Shown here: positions 36,167 through 45,127 of the stretch, in pieces
Layout of the letters: each line of letters starts with the position of its first letter
How positions within the stretch are numbered: position 1 is the stretch's first letter
From: Ferribacterium limneticum
Lineage (GTDB): Bacteria > Pseudomonadota > Gammaproteobacteria > Burkholderiales > Rhodocyclaceae
NCBI RefSeq assembly: GCF_020510565.1
Contig: NZ_CP075189.1
Location: forward strand, 3,146,501 to 3,210,500
Direction: 5' to 3'
DNA: 64,000 nucleotides
Translations under genes and position numbers: made by a program
Notes under the pieces: generated by a model
What the model saw: the letters and a program-made list of their open reading frames with translations, nothing else
The model's database searches: none
Told to the model about the DNA's origin: nothing

Positions 36167-37393
36167 TCAGAAGACAAAATCCAGCGTCAGCGAGAAGACA
36201 TCCATTTCGCCATCCCAGCCCGCCCGGTTGTCCTGGCGATAAGGGAAAAGCGAAGATGCGTCGCCACGGATGCCATCCCATTGCGCCTTGACGGCAACAT
36301 TGCGAACGACATCCCAGCGCATGCCGGCAAAGGTGGTTTGCTGGTCGGAACGCGAATCCTGCATGACATAAGCAGCAACTGCGCTGGGCGCATTGCCACG
36401 CGACTTGGAGAGCACCCAGGAATAACCGAGATACGGCGTAACTTCGCCAACCCGGTAGCCGACCAGCGCATAGCCACCATCGGAGGACTGCAGAGCGCTG
36501 CTCCCCTGTTCGATGTGGTTCAGCATCAATTGCGCCTGCCAGGGGCCGCGATCGTAGACCAGACCCAACGAGTAATAATGGGTTCGCGTATCGTGCGTTG
36601 CCAGGAAGGCCGCATCGAGGGGATTCAGGGTGAGGCCAAATTGCTTTTTCAAGACCTGGGCAATGGGCAAATCGCGCTTGAAATGGATGTTGGCGTAGCT
36701 TCCCCGTACCTGCCACGGGCCGTACTGGTATTCGAGATAGCCGCCGACCATCGGGGAACCGGAGATATCCCACTGCTCATCGGCCAAGGGAATCTTGCCA
36801 TTCGAATGGCCGTAAAAAGCCTTGGCCCGCAGGACGCTTTCCCCTAGCGGGACGGTGATCGCCGCATCGGCGCCATGGATGCTGTAGAAAGGCAAATACC
36901 AGAAATAATCGCCGGGGGGACGAACCGTCAGGAAGGAATAACCGACCCAGCGCGAATCAGCCATCATGAAGAATTCAGTGCCCAGCCGGCCGGCCCGCAG
37001 GCTCAGGTTGGGTGTCGGGTTGTACTTGATGAAGGCCCACGAAATATCGGGGGTAAAAGTCTTGTCGTAGCGATAACGACTGGTTGCCTGAACCACTGCC
37101 TCGAACTGCGGACTGACACGCCAGGCCGCTTGCAGGCCGAGCACACTGTCGATCAGAGGGCTCCACTCCTTGCTGATACCCCTGGGCTGCGAAATATCGC
37201 GAACGAATTCGACGTTGTCGGTAGTCGTTCGGGCCAGGCCAAAGGTTCCGAATCCATTCAGGCTGAAGGCCGAATCGGCATCGGCCATGACCGGCGGTGT
37301 GACGGCGAGGAATGCCGAACCGGCAAGAACCAGAAGCGACCTGTTGAGCGGACACACCCGCGCAGCCCGGCGAAGTAGATTGGCAATCATCAT
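36167..37393 (-). CDS. Outer-membrane beta-barrel protein (porin-like)
   Basis: 408 residues: signal peptide ending PVMADA, then alternating amphipathic strands and a C-terminal Phe (TLDFVF), the assembly signal of outer-membrane barrels. Sequence such as FSLNGFGTFGLARTT and YRYDKTFTPDISWAFIKYNPTPNLSLRAGRLG is like the porins often encoded next to PstS-like genes. Substrate unknown. Its start lies next to the hairpin at 37431-37452. Confidence 0.8.
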   Translation of the reverse strand: MMIANLLRRAARVCPLNRSLLVLAGSAFLAVTPPVMADADSAFSLNGFGTFGLARTTTDNVEFVRDISQPRGISKEWSPLIDSVLGLQAAWRVSPQFEAVVQATSRYRYDKTFTPDISWAFIKYNPTPNLSLRAGRLGTEFFMMADSRWVGYSFLTVRPPGDYFWYLPFYSIHGADAAITVPLGESVLRAKAFYGHSNGKIPLADEQWDISGSPMVGGYLEYQYGPWQVRGSYANIHFKRDLPIAQVLKKQFGLTLNPLDAAFLATHDTRTHYYSLGLVYDRGPWQAQLMLNHIEQGSSALQSSDGGYALVGYRVGEVTPYLGYSWVLSKSRGNAPSAVAAYVMQDSRSDQQTTFAGMRWDVVRNVAVKAQWDGIRGDASSLFPYRQDNRAGWDGEMDVFSLTLDFVF

Positions 37394-37430
37394 GTCGTGA
37401 TTTTCGTCAGCACTCGAAGCGGACTGACCA

Positions 37431-37452
37431 CGCGGGAAGTGTCATTCCCGCG
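37431..37452. terminator. Hairpin between the NMO-like gene and the porin gene
   Basis: CGCGGGAA-GTGTCA-TTCCCGCG, perfect eight-base stem without a T tract. Could end the NMO-like transcript or lie in the porin leader. Confidence 0.45.
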
Positions 37453-37467
37453 CGGCCCGGTTGGCGG

Positions 37468-38715
37468 TTATTCCGGCAAGGCGATCTTCTGTTCAGTGCT
37501 GAACTGATAGTCCTTGAAGATGTGTTCAGCGGTCAGCAGCTGATAGCTGCCATCGGCTGCCTTGCGCGTCGTGTCCTTGAGCCGGTAGGTCAGTTGACCG
37601 CAGGTCCAGATGTCGAAGTTGCGCATGTGGGTACACAGGCAGGTCTTGTCCATCACCGCAATCTTGCGGGCTTCGGGATGCAAAGCCACTTCGCGATTGT
37701 AGGACGTGACGTAGGCGCACTTGCCGTTGGCGTCGAGCAGGTAGCCGTAGGCTTCGCAGTTCGGGCGGATGCCGTCGCCGATGCCCGGGCTGCTCTTGAT
37801 CATGCGCATCGGGTAGCCGGTCGGCGAAATCTGGTTGACCTCGATGTCGTCTTCGCTGGCCTTGAAGTATTCCTGCTTGACCTTGTCCGGCAGGCCGCAT
37901 TCTTCGGAAACGGTGAAGCGGGTCGCCACCTGGACAGCAGCGGCACCGGCCTCGAGAAAGGCCGTCGCATCGGAACCGGTAAAAATACCGCCGGCTGGAA
38001 TGACCGGAATATCGAGGTGCTCGTTCTTCAGGAACTGCATCACTTCGGCGACGATGGTCGCCAGATCGTACTTCGCCCAGTCCATGCCGAAGCCGAGGTG
38101 ACCGCCGGCCAGCGGGCCTTCGACGACGATGTAGTCGGGCAGGCGACCGGTGCGCAAGCTCTTTTTCAGGAACAACTGCAGGGCGCGCACCGAGGAAACG
38201 ATGATGCCGAGTTGGACATCACGGAAACGCGGGTGCTCTTCGATCAGCGCGAAGGAGCCAAGGTGCAAGCCAGCCGCCAGCGTAATGCCTTCGATACCGG
38301 CATCCATCGCTGCTTCCATGCGGACCTTGAGCGTCTCTTTCGGCGCATTCATGGTCAGCTTTTCCATGCAGTTGATGAAGATCATGCCGCTGCCGGTCTT
38401 GCGCGACATGGCTGCTTCAACGTGCAGGCGGGTGGCTTCAACCAGCTTGCCGAGATCGAACTTGACCGATGACTTGTCTTCGTTCTCGACGTTGTACTTG
38501 TAAAGCGCGAGCTTGTCCTTGACGAACTTGGTCTTGTAGCGACGATCCGACACGGTCTTGATCATCGCGTCGGAGATGTGGCCGACGCCACCCAGACGGG
38601 CGACCTCGACGGCCAGATCGGCGCTCGAAATATCAACTCCCATGCCGCCGATCATGATTGGTACTAGCTCGTGCTTGCCAAGCCGCAAGCGGAAATCGTC
38701 CACACGCTTCATCAT
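37468..38715 (-). CDS. NAD(P)H-dependent flavin oxidoreductase / nitronate monooxygenase family
   Basis: 415 residues, FMN TIM barrel of the 2-nitropropane dioxygenase/FabK family: PIMIGGMGVDISSADLAVEVARLGGVGHIS, VEGPLAGGHLGFGMDW, IPVIPAGGIFTGSDATAFLEAGAAAVQVATRF. Longer than typical enzymes, with a Cys-rich C-terminal part (NCEAYGYLLDANGKCAY, DKTCLCTHMRNFDIWTCGQ). Function is either nitronate detoxification or an unknown flavin reaction. Single gene. Confidence 0.78.
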   Translation of the reverse strand: MMKRVDDFRLRLGKHELVPIMIGGMGVDISSADLAVEVARLGGVGHISDAMIKTVSDRRYKTKFVKDKLALYKYNVENEDKSSVKFDLGKLVEATRLHVEAAMSRKTGSGMIFINCMEKLTMNAPKETLKVRMEAAMDAGIEGITLAAGLHLGSFALIEEHPRFRDVQLGIIVSSVRALQLFLKKSLRTGRLPDYIVVEGPLAGGHLGFGMDWAKYDLATIVAEVMQFLKNEHLDIPVIPAGGIFTGSDATAFLEAGAAAVQVATRFTVSEECGLPDKVKQEYFKASEDDIEVNQISPTGYPMRMIKSSPGIGDGIRPNCEAYGYLLDANGKCAYVTSYNREVALHPEARKIAVMDKTCLCTHMRNFDIWTCGQLTYRLKDTTRKAADGSYQLLTAEHIFKDYQFSTEQKIALPE

Positions 38716-38876
38716 TGTCCTTATGAATACCGGCCGGTCCCCTCGCTCGCGGCCAAGTGGCGGATTTTACGCCAATGTTAAGACCGATGCGTGACGAGCC
38801 GGGGATAAATCAAGTTTCGCCAGGCCGACTGTGGCTAAACTTGCTACTTCGATCGACTCTCTGCCGATAGGTTCAC

Positions 38877-40037
38877 ATGCGTTTCTCAACTCACCCGTTC
38901 TGGCTGGTCGGATTTCGACCTTTCTTCACGCTGGCCTGCCTGGCCGGGATGATCCTGCCGGTCGCCTGGGCACTGATCTTCAGTGGCGCCATTGAAGCGC
39001 CGGTGGCCAGCTTCAGCTCCGTCCAGTGGCACGCCCATGAAATGTTCTTCGGCTTCGGCTGGGCGGTGCTCGGCGGCTTCCTGCTCACCTCGACCAAGAA
39101 CTGGGTCAATATCCGCGGCTACCACGGCCCGGCGCTCGCACTGCTAGCCGCCGCCTGGATCATCGAGCGGATCGGCATGACCTTTGGCGGAAGCTGGCCG
39201 AAAGCCCTGTTCCTGCTGAGCAACAATCTCTTTCTCGGCAGCATCGTTGCCATGCTGCTGTGGACGCTGATCCGCCATCGCGAGACGGACAGCTACCGCG
39301 ACAACGCCTTTTTCCTCGTCATGTTGCCCGGCTTTCTGCTGGCCAAATACCTCATGCTCGAAGGTGGCGAATTTCCCGCCGGCTACAGCATGGCCATGGC
39401 CCTCTTCCGCCTGGCCTTTCTGGTCATGCTCGAACGGACGCTGACCGGTTTCATGAAGGCGGCCTTCCAGGCGCAGATCCTGCGCCATCCGGCGCTGGAC
39501 ATGGCGATCAAGCTGCTCGGCCTTGTGCTGGTGCTGGAATTTGCCCTGCCCCGGCCGCTAACCGCCGCCATCTCGCTAACCCTCGCCGCCCTGCTCGCCA
39601 TCCGCTTTTTCTACTGGAAGCCACAACTGGCGTTCAAGCGGCTCGACATCGGCGTCATGTACATCGGCTACCTGTGCATCGTCGCCCAACTGTTGATCGA
39701 AGCGCTCGGCCACGTCATGAGCTTTGTCTGGGTCGGCTCGGTGTCCGTCCATCTGTTCACCTTCGGCACCATGGGCCTGGTCATTCCGGGCATGATCATC
39801 CGCATTTCCAAGGGCCACACCGGGCGCAAGGTCGTCTTCGACCGCGCTGACAAGCTCGTGCTGGTCATCATGCTCTTTGCCCTGGTTGCCCGCATCGTCG
39901 TCCCGCAATTTGCCCCGGCCAGCTATCTCGGCTGGATACACCTGTCGGCGACTTGCTGGTTCGTCGCCTTCAGCATCCTCGCCTGGCGCTACATTCCGAT
40001 TCTGCTCCAGCCGCGCATCGACGGTCGCGAGCACTAA
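38877..40037 (+). CDS. nnrS: NnrS-family membrane heme/copper protein
   Basis: 386 residues with about 12 hydrophobic helices. The conserved family opening PFWLVGFRPFFTLACLAGM, the HAHEMFFGFGWAVLGGFLLTSTKNW segment with probable metal His, and GTMGLVIPGMIIRISKGHTGR are hallmarks. NnrS proteins protect against nitrosative stress in denitrifiers. Single gene whose stop overlaps the convergent monooxygenase gene by four bases. No FNR-type site was evident before it. Confidence 0.88.
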   Translation: MRFSTHPFWLVGFRPFFTLACLAGMILPVAWALIFSGAIEAPVASFSSVQWHAHEMFFGFGWAVLGGFLLTSTKNWVNIRGYHGPALALLAAAWIIERIGMTFGGSWPKALFLLSNNLFLGSIVAMLLWTLIRHRETDSYRDNAFFLVMLPGFLLAKYLMLEGGEFPAGYSMAMALFRLAFLVMLERTLTGFMKAAFQAQILRHPALDMAIKLLGLVLVLEFALPRPLTAAISLTLAALLAIRFFYWKPQLAFKRLDIGVMYIGYLCIVAQLLIEALGHVMSFVWVGSVSVHLFTFGTMGLVIPGMIIRISKGHTGRKVVFDRADKLVLVIMLFALVARIVVPQFAPASYLGWIHLSATCWFVAFSILAWRYIPILLQPRIDGREH

Positions 40038-40339
40038 AGCACGGCTTCGAACAACTCCAGTTGCGGCGGGCCGAGGTAGAAATCGCGCGGCGACTGGCCG
40101 GCCTGCATGTGCGCCTTGCGGAAGGCGTCCGACTGCGTCCAGTCAGCAAAGGATTGCTCCGAGTCCCAGACGGTGTGCGAGGCGAACAGCGTGCGCTCTT
40201 CGTTGGTATCGCCGCGCAACAGGTTGAAGGAGACGAAACCGGGCACCTCGCTGAGGTAGCTGTTGCGGTTGCGCCAGTGGGCGACGAAATCGTCCTCCTT
40301 GCCGAGGGCGATGCGAAAACGGTTCATGGCGAGAAACAT
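40034..40339 (-). CDS. Antibiotic-biosynthesis-monooxygenase (ABM)-domain protein
   Basis: 101 residues of the dimeric ferredoxin-like ABM fold: MNRFRIALGKEDDFVAHWRNRNSYLSEVPGF, SFNLLRGDTNEERTLFASHTVWDSEQSFADWTQSDAFRKAH. Similar proteins include heme-degrading (IsdG/HmuD-like) and quinol monooxygenases. AGGGAGCTTCC precedes ATG 40339; the ATG at 40366 lacks a ribosome site. Confidence 0.78.
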   Translation of the reverse strand: MFLAMNRFRIALGKEDDFVAHWRNRNSYLSEVPGFVSFNLLRGDTNEERTLFASHTVWDSEQSFADWTQSDAFRKAHMQAGQSPRDFYLGPPQLELFEAVL

Positions 40340-40422
40340 GGAAGCTCCCTGGAAAGTGCTCAACAAAATCTGCGCATGCTTGTTGCTTATTCAGAGATAC
40401 CGCAATCCTGACAGCAACCACC

Positions 40423-40887
40423 ATGAACGCATTCGATAACGACGACAAACTCGATTTCGGCCAACTGCCGCCGGCCGTAGACCACCTGCTGCAACAAGGC
40501 GTTGCCGCCCATTTCACCCATCCGGAACTGGCCGAAAATGCTTTTCTGACCGCCCTCGCCATGGCCCCGGATGCGCTGCCGGCGCATCGCTGTCTGGTGA
40601 AACACTACAACCGCTGTCGGCAATTCGACAAGGCGTTGAGCGCCGCTCAAGGCTGGCTCGCAGCCGCCGCCGATCAGGCCGGCCTGCCGGACAACTGGCT
40701 GCTCTGGCAATCCGCCCCCGGCAGCGCGCTCGCCGCGCTCAAGGCCCTGGCCTTCATCCATCTGCGCAACGGCCAGCCGGCCAAGGCCGAAGCGGCTATC
40801 AAGCGCGTTCTGGCACTGGACCCCGAAGACGGCGTCGGCGGCTCGGTCATTGCAGCCTTGATCGACGAAACCCTGCTCGCTGTTTGA
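40423..40887 (+). CDS. TPR-like protein
   Basis: 154 residues of helical hairpins resembling tetratricopeptide repeats (LAENAFLTALAMAPDALPAHRCLVKHYNRC... and ALAFIHLRNGQPAKAEAAIKRVLALDPED). Probably a scaffold or interaction protein. It ends just before the paired dispersed elements that separate it from the AAA+ gene. Confidence 0.75.
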   Translation: MNAFDNDDKLDFGQLPPAVDHLLQQGVAAHFTHPELAENAFLTALAMAPDALPAHRCLVKHYNRCRQFDKALSAAQGWLAAAADQAGLPDNWLLWQSAPGSALAALKALAFIHLRNGQPAKAEAAIKRVLALDPEDGVGGSVIAALIDETLLAV

Positions 40888-40920
40888 TTTTCGCCATTTT
40901 TTCCGGTTGACCGTAGCAAT
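40888..40920 (-). repeat. Dispersed element copy 9 (left half of an inverted pair)
   Basis: Minus strand ATTGCTACGGTCAACCGG, AAAAAATGGC, GAAAAT. Forms a hairpin with copy 10. Confidence 0.92.
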
Positions 40921-40935
40921 CCCACGGTCAACCGG
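40901..40935. terminator. Bidirectional hairpin built from two dispersed elements
   Basis: CCGGTTGACCGT-AGCAATCCC-ACGGTCAACCGG, a perfect 12-base stem with T/A tracts on both sides (TTTTTT before, AAATTT after). It lies between the convergent TPR and AAA+ genes, as expected for a bidirectional terminator. Confidence 0.8.
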
Positions 40936-40954
40936 AAATTTCGGCCAAAATCGA
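40923..40954 (+). repeat. Dispersed element copy 10 (right half of an inverted pair)
   Basis: CCACGGTCAACCGG, AAATTT, CGGCCAAAATCG. Confidence 0.92.
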
Positions 40955-40959
40955 GATGA

Positions 40960-42666
40960 TCAGGCCGCCACCTCCGCCTGATCCATGGCCCGGAACATCG
41001 AGCAGCGGCGGAAGACGTCCTCCGTCGGCGGCAAGGCTTTCTGGCTGCAGTATTTCGCCACCAGCTTGGCCAGCCCCTTGATGTCACGGCCAGATGCTTT
41101 CGGGAAAATATCAGGCAAACGGTCGTGCAGGTCAGCCGGCAGATTCAGTCCGAACTGCGCCGCCATGACGCCCCAGATCTTCTTGCGGTCGACGCGGTCC
41201 GGCGGATAAAAACGGATCAGCGCAATGCAGCGCGAGACGATGGCCTCGTCGATGTCGTCGACGCGGTTGGTCGTCAGGAAAAGTAACCCGTTGAAATACT
41301 CCAGCACGCGCAAAAACACGCCGACGACGGCGTTCATCGTGATGTTGTCGTCGCGCTTCTTGATGTAAACATCGGCCTCGTCGATGAGCATGACCGCCCC
41401 CCAGCGCTGGGCGCGGGTCAGCACTTCCTTGAGCGCCACTTCCATGGCCGCGACGTTGAGCCCGAGTTGTCCCGAATGGACGCGGTAAAGCGGCCGCCGA
41501 ATGATCTCGGAATACACCTCGGCCGTCAGCGTCTTGCCCACGCCGGGTGGCCCGGCGCACAACACGGTCGTCCCACCCGACTTGCCTGACACGATGTCGT
41601 CCATGAGCACGTCCATCTCGGCGGTCAGGATGTCGATCAGATCGGTCTGTTCGGGCGGCAGGACGAGCTTGGTCTTGAGTTCCGGCTGGTAGGCATAGGG
41701 TTCCATGTCATCGACGTGCACCCAGACGTAATGGTGCAGGTCGAGGTGGAACATCAGCATGTAAAAGTGCACCGGCAGTTCGGTGAACAGGCCCTTGGCG
41801 ATGCCGGCCTGGGTTTCCTCGATCTCCGCCTCCTCCTTGCCGGACAGCCGCGAATTGCGCTGCACGCGGCGGACGAACTTAGCCATGATGTCGCCCGTCG
41901 CATCGAGCGCCAGCACGCGTTCGCCGAGAATGCTCTCGTCGTTGACCAGCCGCGCCGGGCTGCCCGTGGACGACAAAATAATCATGTCCTTGCGTGAGTA
42001 ATCGGTATCGCGGTGGGTCGCCGTCGGGTTCTCGGCAAAGTAGCCGACGCCGGTCCCGGAAAACTGCCCGCCGTACTGCCCGCGCCAGTCGAAATAACGT
42101 TCGACGCCTTCGTCGTAGCTGGCCAGCAAGGCCGGCGTTTCCTTGACGAAACCTTTGGTGGCAAAGACTTCCGGGATGGTCCGGCCGGCGATATCGGGAC
42201 CGGAAATGCGCAGCGTAGCCGTCGCCAGCCGCGCCTTGGCGTTGGCCTTGAGCTCGACGAAGATCTTGCCAGTTTCCTCCTCGGAAGGCGGCGTGAAGTC
42301 GAGCCGCGTCACCACGTAGGCCAGCGGCTTGCCGGTAATGCCGGCCGAAAACAGCCAGCCGCGCGAGGCATTCTCGGCCAGATAACGGGCGATGGCCGGC
42401 ACCGCCATCTCCAGCTCCTCGGCCTCGAAGCGACGGCCGCCTTCGTGCAAGGCCTGGCGCAAGGTCGCGATCTGCGCCGCCCGCGCCCGCAATTCGCTAT
42501 CGCCCGCCGCGTAGAGGCTTTGCAGCAGATCGAGCTCGCCGTCCTCAAGCTGGTTGAACGAGACCTCGACGCGATTGCCGAAGCGCAATTGCTCGCGCAC
42601 AAATTCCAGTCGCGGAAAAGACTGCATCATCGGTTCGATGTGCCGCCGGTCGATTTGCAGCTTCAT
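40960..42666 (-). CDS. AAA+ ATPase with long unknown N-terminal domain
   Basis: 568 residues. The C-terminal third is an AAA+ module: Walker A GPPGVGKTLTAE, Walker B VMLIDEADVYIKKRDD, sensor 1 LLFLTTNRVDDIDEAIVSRC. The first 330 residues match no domain I know (LFSAGITGKPLAYVVTRLDF, YDEGVERYFDWRGQYGGQF). ATG 42666 follows GGGAGGCAGCCC; the longer frame upstream enters element copy 11. Cellular role unknown; a chaperone-like or remodelling ATPase is likely. Confidence 0.8.
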   Translation of the reverse strand: MKLQIDRRHIEPMMQSFPRLEFVREQLRFGNRVEVSFNQLEDGELDLLQSLYAAGDSELRARAAQIATLRQALHEGGRRFEAEELEMAVPAIARYLAENASRGWLFSAGITGKPLAYVVTRLDFTPPSEEETGKIFVELKANAKARLATATLRISGPDIAGRTIPEVFATKGFVKETPALLASYDEGVERYFDWRGQYGGQFSGTGVGYFAENPTATHRDTDYSRKDMIILSSTGSPARLVNDESILGERVLALDATGDIMAKFVRRVQRNSRLSGKEEAEIEETQAGIAKGLFTELPVHFYMLMFHLDLHHYVWVHVDDMEPYAYQPELKTKLVLPPEQTDLIDILTAEMDVLMDDIVSGKSGGTTVLCAGPPGVGKTLTAEVYSEIIRRPLYRVHSGQLGLNVAAMEVALKEVLTRAQRWGAVMLIDEADVYIKKRDDNITMNAVVGVFLRVLEYFNGLLFLTTNRVDDIDEAIVSRCIALIRFYPPDRVDRKKIWGVMAAQFGLNLPADLHDRLPDIFPKASGRDIKGLAKLVAKYCSQKALPPTEDVFRRCSMFRAMDQAEVAA

Positions 42667-42717
42667 GGGCTGCCTCCCTTTGTTGAGCGATAGCACTGCC
42701 CTAGCGAGTTTTGTGCC

Positions 42718-42752
42718 GCCACGGTCAACCGGAAAAAACGGCCAAAAATCAA
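42718..42752 (+). repeat. Dispersed element copy 11 (between AAA+ gene and rlmF)
   Basis: GCCACGGTCAACCGG, AAAAAAC, GGCCAAAAATC. In the divergent promoter region. Confidence 0.92.
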
Positions 42753-42830
42753 AGTCATGCCGAATCGGCCGTTGTCGTGTTGGCGACACTTTCGTGGGAC
42801 AATCCCGTCCCCGCTGTAGGAAGGACCACC

Positions 42831-43835
42831 ATGCATCCCCGCAACAAGAACGCCGCTGGCTATGATTTCGCCGCGCTGGCCGCCACCTCGGCGGCGCTCG
42901 CCAAGCACATCAAGACCACCGTTGCCGGCACGCCGAGCATCGATTTCGCCAACCCGACCGCGGTCAAGATGCTCAACCGGGCGATCCTCATGCATCACTA
43001 CGGCGTCAAGGGCTGGGACATCCCGGCCGGCTACCTGTGCCCGCCGATCCCCGGCCGCGCCGACTACATCCACAGCGTCGCCGACCTGCTCGCCACCTGC
43101 AACAAGAAGAACATCCCGAGCGGCCCCGGTGTGCGTGTGCTCGACATCGGCACCGGCGCCAACCTGGTCTATCCGCTGATTGGCCACGCCGAATACGGCT
43201 GGTCCTTCCTCGGCGTCGATATCGACGAGGCCGCGCTGGCCAATGCCGCCGCCATCATCGCCAAAAACCCCGAACTCGATGGCGAGATCGAACTGCGCCA
43301 CCAGACCGTCTGGGAGAACATTTTCACGGGCCTGCTGCGCTCCGGCGAAGTCTTCGACCTGTCGATCTGCAACCCGCCCTTCCACAACTCGCCGGATGAC
43401 GTGCACGCCGTCAGCCAGCGCAAGTGGAACAACCTCAACAAGCCGGGCGCCAAGCGCGGTGCGGTCGAGCCACGCCTCAACTTCGGCGGCGGCGGTGCCG
43501 AACTGTGGTGCAACGGTGGCGAACGCGCCTTCGTCAAACTGATGATCGAGCAAAGCTGCAACATCCCGAAGCGCGTCATGTGGTTCACCAGCCTGCTCTC
43601 GCAAGGCGACAACCTGCCGCACATCGAATTAGCGCTCAAGAAGGCCAAGGTCGTCGAATCTCGCATCATCCCGATGGCCCAGGGACAGAAGCAAAGCCGC
43701 CTGATCGCCTGGAGCTTCTTTGGCAACGGCGAACGCGAGAAATGGCGCAAGGAACACTGGTCATCCGCCCCCGCCTTCGGCACCACGGCACCCGACGCCC
43801 AACCGGCCTTCCCGGTCAGCGACAGCGCGGACTAG
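42831..43835 (+). CDS. rlmF: 23S rRNA (adenine-1618-N6)-methyltransferase
   Basis: 334 residues. SAM-binding VRVLDIGTGANLVYPLIG, the Asp-containing GVDIDEAALANA, and the catalytic NPPF motif in ICNPPFHNSPDD, as in RlmF, which methylates A1618 of 23S rRNA. The N-terminal HPRNKNAAGYDFAAL and RAILMHHYGVKGWDIPAGYLCPP are characteristic. Single gene; ATG preceded by AGGAAGGACC. Confidence 0.93.
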   Translation: MHPRNKNAAGYDFAALAATSAALAKHIKTTVAGTPSIDFANPTAVKMLNRAILMHHYGVKGWDIPAGYLCPPIPGRADYIHSVADLLATCNKKNIPSGPGVRVLDIGTGANLVYPLIGHAEYGWSFLGVDIDEAALANAAAIIAKNPELDGEIELRHQTVWENIFTGLLRSGEVFDLSICNPPFHNSPDDVHAVSQRKWNNLNKPGAKRGAVEPRLNFGGGGAELWCNGGERAFVKLMIEQSCNIPKRVMWFTSLLSQGDNLPHIELALKKAKVVESRIIPMAQGQKQSRLIAWSFFGNGEREKWRKEHWSSAPAFGTTAPDAQPAFPVSDSAD

Positions 43836-44527
43836 GCTTCACCCTCGCCGCGCGCCGTGGCCAGGTAGTCGCGCCAGAGATGGCCGTAACGGTCGTCGAA
43901 AGTTGCCTCGATCAGCTCGGCCGCCTGGATGCGATCAACCCGGAAAGTTCGAAAGCCCTGGCGCAACTCGCACCAGGCGCCAAGCGTCCAGCAATGCCCC
44001 CAGAAAACCAGGCCGAGCGGCCATAACGTGCGTTGCGAAATTTCGCCGTCGGCCCGCCGGTAACTCACCGTCACCTTGCGGCCGCTTTCCATGCCGGACC
44101 GCAACAAGGCCATCGGCTCGCGCAAGGGCGCCGGCTGCAGGCAATCGAGCGCCAGAAAACGCCGGCTTGAGGCATTGACGCGAGCTTCCAGCGCCCGCGG
44201 CAAAACCGCCTCGATACGTGCCATCGCCTGTTCCGCCGCCTTGCCCAGGGCAGAATCCCCCCAGGCCCGAACCAGCTTGGCGCCGACGACCAGCGCCTCC
44301 AGTTCATCGCCGGTAAACATCAGCGGCGGCACCTGGTAACCACGGCGCAGGCGATAACCGACGCCCGCCTCGCCATCAATCGGCGCGCCGGATTTCACTA
44401 GATCGGCGATATCGCGGTAGATGGTCCGTTCGGAAACCTCCAGCGTTTCGGCCAAGGTGGCGGCGGTAACGACGCGCCCATTGCGAAGGAGCAGGATGAT
44501 CTGGAACAGTCGGTCGGCCGGGCGCAT
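43832..44527 (-). CDS. WYL-domain (YafY-type) transcriptional regulator
   Basis: 231 residues. N-terminal helix-turn-helix (LFQIILLLRNGRVVTAATLAETLEVSERTIYRDIADL) and a C-terminal WYL-type ligand domain (KVTVSYRRADGEISQRTLWPLGLVFWGHCWTLGAWC). It is divergently placed to the VOC-family gene and probably controls it. The stop overlaps the rlmF stop from the opposite strand. Confidence 0.87.
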   Translation of the reverse strand: MRPADRLFQIILLLRNGRVVTAATLAETLEVSERTIYRDIADLVKSGAPIDGEAGVGYRLRRGYQVPPLMFTGDELEALVVGAKLVRAWGDSALGKAAEQAMARIEAVLPRALEARVNASSRRFLALDCLQPAPLREPMALLRSGMESGRKVTVSYRRADGEISQRTLWPLGLVFWGHCWTLGAWCELRQGFRTFRVDRIQAAELIEATFDDRYGHLWRDYLATARGEGEA

Positions 44528-44674
44528 GTCATGACGGGGAAAACGGGAATTTCAGCATAGCACGCCGTTTCGCAGGCCATGACAAGCCTCCTGACACCAT
44601 GCTGTCAGGAGCCCCCGAGCAGAATGCAGCGCATCAACGGCATCCCGCCGCTGAACATTTCCGGAGAAAAAATC

Positions 44675-45043
44675 ATGGACAATCCGTTGCGCTGGTTCGA
44701 AATCGCCACCACCAACCTCGATCGGGCCGTCGCCTTTTACCAGAACATCCTCGCCATCGAACTGCGCCGCGATACCTGCGGTGGTATCGCCATGGCCATC
44801 TTCCCCTACGCCGAGCCCTACCCGAGCGGCGCCCTAGTCGCCATGCCGCAGCTGCAGCCGCGCGACAACGGCACGCTGATCTACCTCGACGGCGGCGCCG
44901 ACCTCAATGTCGTGCTGGCGCGTATTCCGCCCGCCGGCGGCCAGGTCGTCATGGGCAAGACCGATCTCGGCAATAACATCGGCCACATCGCCCTGTTCAT
45001 TGACTGCGAAGGCAACCGGGTCGGCCTCTACTCGAAGGACTGA
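44675..45043 (+). CDS. VOC (glyoxalase/bleomycin-resistance fold) protein
   Basis: 122 residues. RWFEIATTNLDRAVAFYQNILAIEL begins the VOC fold, DNGTLIYLDGGADLNVVLARI and IGHIALFIDCEGNRVGLYSKD close it. ATG 44675 follows GGAGAAAAAATC; the frame is open earlier but without ribosome site. VOC genes next to WYL regulators are common; substrate unknown. Confidence 0.85.
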   Translation: MDNPLRWFEIATTNLDRAVAFYQNILAIELRRDTCGGIAMAIFPYAEPYPSGALVAMPQLQPRDNGTLIYLDGGADLNVVLARIPPAGGQVVMGKTDLGNNIGHIALFIDCEGNRVGLYSKD

Positions 45044-45127
45044 GGCCAGCTCCGGCAGTCTGGCGACAATAGGATTGCCAACCGGCTAGCCCGTATAATT
45101 GCGGGCTTCCGTTTCCCTGGCTTATCC

